Both the position numbers and the translations under genes were made by a program. The notes beneath the pieces were generated by a model, which saw only the letters and a program-made list of their open reading frames with translations, searched no databases and was not told the origin of the DNA. From a virus, in IMG/VR virus record IMGVR_UViG_3300029952_000031, positions 1 through 54,343 of that record: a DNA stretch of 54,343 nucleotides; one strand, given 5' to 3'. Below are positions 48,166-54,343 of this stretch, piece by piece. How positions within the stretch are numbered: the stretch's first letter is position 1; the number at the start of each line of letters is the position of its first letter.

Positions 48166-51100
48166 ATGGCGAACGTGTCGGATCTGCTCAGCTCTGCACT
48201 CGGGACGAATCCGTCCCCGGTGCCGGCTTTCTCAGGGTCCGCTCCTGCACCTGTCCCGACACCCGTTCCCACTCCTCTGGTGAAGCAGGCGGCTGTCGCT
48301 CAGGCTGCTCCTGAGAAGCAAGCCGAGGTTGCTGCGGCTTCTGACTCCAAGAAAGTCGATATGGGGGGTCTGCCGGATAAGCAGACGTTCCTGAATGCAG
48401 CGATTGCTCGCCGCACGGGATCGGGACTCAGTTCTGCGAACCCGGTCGAGAAGGATCTTGCGACCCTCGGACCCGACCAGATCATCCAGAAATATGGCCC
48501 TGAAGTCGGTCAGGGAATGCTCATTGGCTTGAACCAAGCAGGTGATGCTTACGATGGTCGAGCGACCAGCACTCCCGGTTCAATGCTCAAGGATGCTGCT
48601 CTCGGTCTCGGTCAGGGCGCTATCGCCATCGGTGGCTTGGCCACTGTGCCCCTTGCAGCAGCGGATCTCGGCTTCAATGCGGCTGGTGTGAACACTCACA
48701 TGGGCGTCTCCACCGCTCAGATGCTGAAGAATGCCAGCGATTATGTGGGTGGGTTCAAGTCGATCGGGCTTCAGAACCAGACGAGTGCGAATGAAGATCG
48801 CACAGCTCTCGATATGCGAGATAATGCTGCGGCTCAGGACACCCAGGACCAGGGTATCGCCCAGCAATACGTCGCTGACAAAGCCAATGGCGACAGTGAC
48901 TTCGTTGCAGGGGCGAAGATCCGGGCTCGAACCCTCGCTGGGATGGCTGAGAACTTCGGATCTGACGCCTACGATGCCGTGAAGAACACGGTCCAGAACC
49001 CTGCCCTCTTGGCGGACAACACCGCTCAGTTCGTTGGTTCGCTCATTGGGGCTGGCCCTACGGGCAAGACTTTCGGGGCTTTGAGCAAAGCAATCGTTCC
49101 CGAAGCGACTCGGCTCTCGATCGGTTCAGAGGCTGCGATTGCTCGTGAATTGGGTTTGCCTTCGGTTTCTCGAGCCGCTGACGCTATCGGCAAAGCTCTT
49201 CCCAACGAGATGCTCACCAGCATGGGCGCCGTGGAAGGCTCCAGCACCTATCAGAACACCTCGACCGACATCGCGAATACGGATCCCGCCGAGTTGGCGA
49301 AGACTTCGCCCATGTTCCGTGAGCTCGTTGCCGGTGGCATGAGTCCCGAAGATGCTCGCTACCAGGTGGCGAACAGGGCTGGTCTTCTTGCAGCGGCTGT
49401 GGCTGCCCCTCTTTCGATGGGTGTAGCCAAGGCCACCTCGATTGCTGACTTCGAGAAGCATCCTTTCTCGCTCAAGAGCTTTGCTCACGCTGGAGCCGAT
49501 CTCCTCAAAGAAACCGTGCATGAAGGTGGTCTCGGAGCGACGGACACGCTCTCGGAGAACATCGGCAAGCAACAGACAGCGAACCCCAACCAGGATCTCG
49601 GTGAGGGTGTTGCCCAGCAGACGGGTCTTGCGGCCTTGGGTGGCTTCGGTTCTGCGGCGATCACTCAGGCTCCTTCGCTCACTGGCACGCCTCTCAAGAT
49701 GGCCGGCAAAGCTGCCCTTTCCGGAGCTGGCACAGTAGGGAACGCTGCTCTTGGCCTCGTTGGTTCAGCGGCAGCGAAAGCTGCTGCGCCCGTCAAGGCT
49801 GCGACTGAGGCGGCTTCGCCTGTCTCGGATGCCCAAGTGGCTCACCAAGGGGCTGCCGTCCAAGCGACGATGAGCGATCCTATGGCAGCCGTGGCTTTGC
49901 ATGACGCAGTGCAGAAAAGCCCCGACTTCGCCCCTATTGCCGACAAGATCACCCAGTTGGGTCAGTTCGATCCCGAAGAGATCGCGAATTCGACCCTCCC
50001 TGAACCAGTGAAGAAGCAGCTGGCGGGTTCGGCCAATCGAGTCGACATGCTCCAGAAGCTTGCGAACATCGTCAACGACAAGGGTGTCACCACCCAAGAG
50101 GGGCTTTCGGCTGCTTCGTACCTCCATGATCAGATCGGGAAGTACCAAGCCCTCACCGAGAGCGATCCGGCAGGGTTCGAGGCTCTCCCGGATGACCACG
50201 TAGCGGGTCAGATCAACGAGCAATTCAATCAGCTGGCCGACAACATCCGGAGCAATCCGACTGTCTCCAAGGCGCTGACGCAAGTGTCTCAGCTCACCCA
50301 GGACCAAGTCGAGAAGCTCATCCAGCCGGTGACCCAAGAGAGCCTTCACACTCCTGAAGGCCAACAGAACATCGCCAATGCTGCGACGATCGCTTCTGAG
50401 GCCCCGGACAAGGGGAACCTTGAAGCGAACAAAGCGATCTTGGCGCATGTCGAGAACGGCGAAGTCAAACTGGAGCCGGATCAGCTCAAGGCTCTCCAGA
50501 GCTCTGTGGCGATCATGCAGGCTTCCCGAGAGGGAACTCTCGCCCAGCAGGCTGCCGGGCATGAGAGCCCCATGGGTTCCGTGACCCAAGACATTCTCAC
50601 CCGGTCTGGAGCCAAGGCAAACCAGGCTCGGTCTGCCACGTCTTATGCGCTGCGCATTTTCCAGTCGGTTCGATCGGGAGACATCGAGACTGCGAAGGCG
50701 CACCTCGCTGATTTCGGCGACTTCGTGCAGCACATGCAGAACAAAGCAGCGGCTTTGAACCAGCACTACGAGAACGGCGGCGGCGCCAAAGTCTCGAACC
50801 TCGCCATCAATCCGGAGTCTCGGGCCTGGTATCAGACCAAGGGCAACTTCGCCCAGAGCGTCAATCCCACCAATGCCAAGAGCGTCGAATACGCTCAACG
50901 GGTTTCGCTCGAAGCCAAGCAGGTTTCGGACATCTACAACGGTCTCTCGAAGGCTTTCCCCGAACTCGAAGGCGGCCAGAGCCAGAGCACCCCCTTGACC
51001 AAGAACCTTCAAGGGAAGGTCCAAGACGTGCTTGCTGAGCACAAAGCTGGCACCCGTGTTCAGCCTTCCCTGGTTCCAAACGCAGATCGTGCTCCCAAGC

Positions 51101-54100
51101 CCGTTCCGGCGATCACCAGGAACGAAAAGAGTGTGTCCAAAACCGAAGCGACACCGGTTTTGCTCCCCGAGCAAAACCAGGGAGCGGAGGAGGAGAAAAC
51201 CAAGCCCCAATCCGAAGCCGACGCGACACCCGCGAAGACTTCACAGACTGAGAAATCGACGGAGGCGCAGCCGGAGGAGCTTTCGAAGGATGTGAAGACA
51301 AGCGAGGGAGCGGAGGAAGCTCCTAAGACGATCCAGGAAGCCTACCCCAACTTGCACCAAGCAGGGGATGGGCCGGTCAAGAACTGGTTTGAGCACGCCT
51401 ATAAAGCCACCAAGGAGATCTCCAGCAGGATCTTCGGGGATCACTCGCCTGTCGAGACCGTCAAGAATGCTCTTCGATCCAATGACGCTCGTGTGGCGTT
51501 TGTGGGTGAGGACAAAATTCGGGGCACGCTCACCAAGCCCATGATCCGGACAGTCCAAGCCTATCTGGATTTTGCACCTCAGCTGATCGACACGCTGAAC
51601 GAGCGTTTCAACGCAAAGCTGGGCGAAAAGGGTCTCGCTGAGCGTCTGGTGAAGGGGGAACCCCTTAATCGCTGGACCGAGCTCAAGGCTTCGAACTTGG
51701 TCGAGCAGCAGGAAGATGGCTCATTCAAGTACAATCCGGCGATCGCCGGCCAGGCTGTCTTGGCAGGCCTCCAGTGGCTGCTGGTGTCGAACAATTATCG
51801 ATCCGACATGGATGCAGACCTGGTGAGTGCGCTCACTGGGATCCCCAGTGATCAGGCCGAGCGCCATGTAGGAATGCTCGATGTCGGGCTCTCGCCGGTG
51901 GAAGCCGTGCGTTCGCTCGCCAGCAAGATCGTAGATTTCTGGGGGGTCCAGAAAAACCCCAACGTCGACAAGGCCTACACTGACGGTATCGCTCAAGCGA
52001 TGGCAACTGAGGTGCTCAGGGCTCTCGAAGAGACTGTGATCGACAAGTCCCAGCCCAAGGGCGAGCAGGGGCTTCTTCAGCGGCTGCGTTTCGTGATCGA
52101 TGGGGATAGCGTCTCTCCCTTGGCCTATGGCGAAGAGACCAAGAAGCGCACTCTCCAGAGGCTCGTTTCGAACCTGGATCGAGGCAACGCCTCGAAAGAT
52201 ACCCAAGATCCGCTCTTTCAGAACCCGAATTTGATCGAACAGACTGTGCTCACCGAGCCCAAAGAGCGGGACTATTACGCCGACGACAAGATCCCGGTGG
52301 CAAAGACCCAGATGCGAAATCTTGTGGTGCCTCTGACAAGCACCCAGCGTTCCATGATCAAGGTCGCTCAGGGGGTCGAGCACTTCCTGAACATGGAACT
52401 GTTCCAGCTTTACAATGCGCTAGGGGAGAAGGGGCTTCTATCGCTCTTCGGGGCTGGCGACACTGATCGGCCTCTGAATGCTCAGCACAAGCTCACTCTT
52501 GAGGGTCAGAACCAGACGATACGCTCGGCTTGGCGCACTCTTTCGGGACGTGTGGCTGACATGAACACGTTTGGTCAGGAGCTGGGGAAGATCCCCATGC
52601 GTTATGCCTTCAACGTGTCGAGTGTGGGACGTCTTCAGATGCTGGGGGCTGATAATCCCCAGGCTTCGAAGCTGGTCCGAGAGATCGTGCTTCCGACTTG
52701 GAGCACGCTCGATCTGACTGATCCCGACCAGGAGACGCTATTCAAGACCGCCATCGCCCAGGCTCTTGGGGTCAAGATCCACGCTAACAGCACGGAAACG
52801 AACCTCGCCAAGGTCGAAGCTCAACTGAACGGCGCATTTGCCGGTACGTTGCAGCTGCTTACTGAGCATCTCAACGATGAACGGCTCCCTGACGGCGCTA
52901 TAGAGCGCATCCAGAGCGAGTTCCAGGCTGCGGGGGAGGACCTTACCCCTAACGCTCTTCATGCTCTTCAGGAATGGGCTCGATCCCAGACTGTGGGCGA
53001 CAAGGGTCGCACTGCGTTTCGTACCGGGATTTATCTCGAGGCTGACGGAGTGACGAACGGGATCGTCAACGCTATCCATATGCTCACCACCACAGGTTTC
53101 ACGGGAGACCAGATCGGAAATCTGGCCAAAGGGGGAATGTTCTTCAACGGTCCCACCACGATGAACGAGCATCGGGCGGGGGACAGCGTAGATCTCTATT
53201 CGGTGGCTGCGAACAAGCTCCAGAGCAGTGCAAACTCGCTTTACAGGAATGCCCCTGAAGCCGTCAAAACTCAGGCCGATCACCTCTACAAGCTGATGAA
53301 CCTGCTCTTGCCGAAGGTCGACTTCGACCTTAGCACAGGCACGCTCTCTGTGGATCGTGGCGTCACCAAGAACCCGATGACGATCACCGTCTATGGGTCT
53401 GGAGCCAATGGCATCGCTGCAAAGATCACGGACATGCTCGCTGAACAGGTCTACGAGCGTCTCTCTCGTGTGGCTGGAGCGGACAAAGAAGTCTCTTTTG
53501 CTGAGGCAATGTTTGGAGACTCCACCGGTGAAGGCCATGATGACCGGCTCGATGCCTTTGACAAGGCCCTCAACGGAATTCTGACCACCAAAGTGGGAGG
53601 AGATCCTTCCGGAGGCAAAGCTCTCTCAGAGATCAACCCCGAGAAGTTCGTCTTTGACAAGAAGCAGATGGCTTCGATCCAAGAGCATGTGCTCAGTCTC
53701 TTCGTCGATCCGATGCGAGATGGGATCACCGAGACTCTAGGCCAGTCCTTCATGGACTCGACCAAGCTTGTGCAACGGTCCACGCAGGCTCAGTCGATCG
53801 TGCTTGAGCATCTGTTCACCCAGAAGGTGAAAGAGGCTGTCGCTCAGCGGGCTGAGAATGACCCGACCTGGCGTAAGGGAGACTTTCTGTCGGAGAATGC
53901 CCTCAAAGGCATTTTGCAAGACCTGCTCAAGACCATGCCCCTGATCGACACAGGAGAGCAGCGCTTCTTCCCGGTCAAGAACAACACGAGTGAGTTCGAC
54001 CAGATCCTCGCCAAGAGCCTTGATGGCAAGCTGGGCACTCCGGCTGAAGTGAATGGCCCTTCGGACTCGGGAGTGAAGGGCGGAGCCATGCTTAATATCG

Positions 54101-54343
54101 GCATGGGTGACGGAGCCATGATCCAGCACATGCTGAACAATGGCGCTCGTGGTCTCCCTGTGTTCGACGGCTTCAATTTCGCTCTCGATCATGTCCTCGA
54201 AGGGAGCCAGAAAGCGAACGAGGCTGCTTCTGAGTCCTGGAAGGGGAACCCTCTCCGGGCTGTGCTGGAGAGCTTCGAGCCCTTCTTGAAGTCGATCAGT
54301 TCAGAGATGCTCGACAAAAACGAAAAGATGAAAGACGCCCTCA
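48166..54343 (+). CDS. Virion-encapsulated RNA polymerase, partial (N4 gp50-type)
   Basis: The first 2059 residues of a giant protein still open at the window edge; N4 vRNAP is about 3500 residues. It carries all four motifs of this polymerase branch: SSVGR (Arg1489; TxxGR type), EADGVTNG with Asp1627 (motif A), DRGVTKNPMTITVYG with Lys1735 and Tyr1743 (motif B) and VFDGFNF with Asp2001 (motif C). The gaps between them are close to those of N4 (Arg424, Asp559, Lys670, Tyr678 and Asp951 in mini-vRNAP numbering). The N-terminal 900 residues are helical and Ala/Gln-rich; residues 980-1060 are a Glu/Lys/Pro-rich linker. It is ejected with the DNA and transcribes early genes from hairpin promoters. 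Confidence 0.95.
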   Translation, partial: MANVSDLLSSALGTNPSPVPAFSGSAPAPVPTPVPTPLVKQAAVAQAAPEKQAEVAAASDSKKVDMGGLPDKQTFLNAAIARRTGSGLSSANPVEKDLATLGPDQIIQKYGPEVGQGMLIGLNQAGDAYDGRATSTPGSMLKDAALGLGQGAIAIGGLATVPLAAADLGFNAAGVNTHMGVSTAQMLKNASDYVGGFKSIGLQNQTSANEDRTALDMRDNAAAQDTQDQGIAQQYVADKANGDSDFVAGAKIRARTLAGMAENFGSDAYDAVKNTVQNPALLADNTAQFVGSLIGAGPTGKTFGALSKAIVPEATRLSIGSEAAIARELGLPSVSRAADAIGKALPNEMLTSMGAVEGSSTYQNTSTDIANTDPAELAKTSPMFRELVAGGMSPEDARYQVANRAGLLAAAVAAPLSMGVAKATSIADFEKHPFSLKSFAHAGADLLKETVHEGGLGATDTLSENIGKQQTANPNQDLGEGVAQQTGLAALGGFGSAAITQAPSLTGTPLKMAGKAALSGAGTVGNAALGLVGSAAAKAAAPVKAATEAASPVSDAQVAHQGAAVQATMSDPMAAVALHDAVQKSPDFAPIADKITQLGQFDPEEIANSTLPEPVKKQLAGSANRVDMLQKLANIVNDKGVTTQEGLSAASYLHDQIGKYQALTESDPAGFEALPDDHVAGQINEQFNQLADNIRSNPTVSKALTQVSQLTQDQVEKLIQPVTQESLHTPEGQQNIANAATIASEAPDKGNLEANKAILAHVENGEVKLEPDQLKALQSSVAIMQASREGTLAQQAAGHESPMGSVTQDILTRSGAKANQARSATSYALRIFQSVRSGDIETAKAHLADFGDFVQHMQNKAAALNQHYENGGGAKVSNLAINPESRAWYQTKGNFAQSVNPTNAKSVEYAQRVSLEAKQVSDIYNGLSKAFPELEGGQSQSTPLTKNLQGKVQDVLAEHKAGTRVQPSLVPNADRAPKPVPAITRNEKSVSKTEATPVLLPEQNQGAEEEKTKPQSEADATPAKTSQTEKSTEAQPEELSKDVKTSEGAEEAPKTIQEAYPNLHQAGDGPVKNWFEHAYKATKEISSRIFGDHSPVETVKNALRSNDARVAFVGEDKIRGTLTKPMIRTVQAYLDFAPQLIDTLNERFNAKLGEKGLAERLVKGEPLNRWTELKASNLVEQQEDGSFKYNPAIAGQAVLAGLQWLLVSNNYRSDMDADLVSALTGIPSDQAERHVGMLDVGLSPVEAVRSLASKIVDFWGVQKNPNVDKAYTDGIAQAMATEVLRALEETVIDKSQPKGEQGLLQRLRFVIDGDSVSPLAYGEETKKRTLQRLVSNLDRGNASKDTQDPLFQNPNLIEQTVLTEPKERDYYADDKIPVAKTQMRNLVVPLTSTQRSMIKVAQGVEHFLNMELFQLYNALGEKGLLSLFGAGDTDRPLNAQHKLTLEGQNQTIRSAWRTLSGRVADMNTFGQELGKIPMRYAFNVSSVGRLQMLGADNPQASKLVREIVLPTWSTLDLTDPDQETLFKTAIAQALGVKIHANSTETNLAKVEAQLNGAFAGTLQLLTEHLNDERLPDGAIERIQSEFQAAGEDLTPNALHALQEWARSQTVGDKGRTAFRTGIYLEADGVTNGIVNAIHMLTTTGFTGDQIGNLAKGGMFFNGPTTMNEHRAGDSVDLYSVAANKLQSSANSLYRNAPEAVKTQADHLYKLMNLLLPKVDFDLSTGTLSVDRGVTKNPMTITVYGSGANGIAAKITDMLAEQVYERLSRVAGADKEVSFAEAMFGDSTGEGHDDRLDAFDKALNGILTTKVGGDPSGGKALSEINPEKFVFDKKQMASIQEHVLSLFVDPMRDGITETLGQSFMDSTKLVQRSTQAQSIVLEHLFTQKVKEAVAQRAENDPTWRKGDFLSENALKGILQDLLKTMPLIDTGEQRFFPVKNNTSEFDQILAKSLDGKLGTPAEVNGPSDSGVKGGAMLNIGMGDGAMIQHMLNNGARGLPVFDGFNFALDHVLEGSQKANEAASESWKGNPLRAVLESFEPFLKSISSEMLDKNEKMKDAL

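Noticed and set aside
49765-51210. 481-codon minus-strand frame inside vRNAP
   Set aside because: vRNAP is continuous on the plus strand here; antisense frame has no support.
1-54343. CRISPR array or insertion sequence
   Set aside because: No regular repeat-spacer series and no transposase were seen anywhere in the window.

Overview
The window is most of the genome of an N4-like podovirus (Schitoviridae type). Three transcription signatures identify it: a split T7-like RNA polymerase on the minus strand (RNAP1-like at 11490-12353, RNAP2-like at 9784-11007), and a giant virion RNA polymerase that starts at 48166 and runs open off the right edge. The virion genes follow N4 order on the plus strand: gp49-like, terminase, gp67-like, appendage genes, muramidase and holin, portal (gp59), scaffold, capsid (gp56), gp55/gp54/gp53/gp52-like, a transglycosylase internal protein and vRNAP (gp50). 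DNA polymerase, helicase, primase and SSB are not in the window and probably lie to the right. Small protein families shared with alphaproteobacterial phages suggest an alphaproteobacterial host, but this is a weak inference.

Layout. Positions 1-363 look like a phage attachment site: the 5' half of a tRNA-Ser(UGA) gene flanked by two copies of a 20-bp double repeat, next to a tyrosine integrase (364-1413) and an HTH excisionase candidate. Positions 1658-6408 (minus) carry nucleotide metabolism genes (ThyX, MazG-like, dCTP deaminase) and the N4 gp24/gp25-type AAA ATPase and VWA pair. Positions 7060-15012 (minus) form one tightly overlapping operon with the two RNAP subunits, small zinc proteins, a thioredoxin, a secreted SGNH hydrolase and a macro-like protein. 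Positions 15013-18618 hold short early genes separated by repeat-rich and hairpin-rich DNA, including two GAA-triloop hairpins that could be virion-RNAP early promoters. From 18619 to the end, late genes run on the plus strand.

The most unusual part is 24609-29722. Where N4-like phages carry host-recognition appendages, this phage has a GH5 endoglucanase-like protein, a Calx-beta protein and a family 48 (GH48) cellobiohydrolase-like protein, all with recognisable catalytic glutamates. The Calx-beta and GH48 genes are in the same frame and separated by one UGA inside a Calx-beta domain. Together they look like a virion-borne cellulase set that would cut through a cellulose matrix around the host. 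With the integrase and attP in a lineage regarded as lytic, and a Tad2-like anti-Thoeris candidate at 20124, these are the main points for follow-up.
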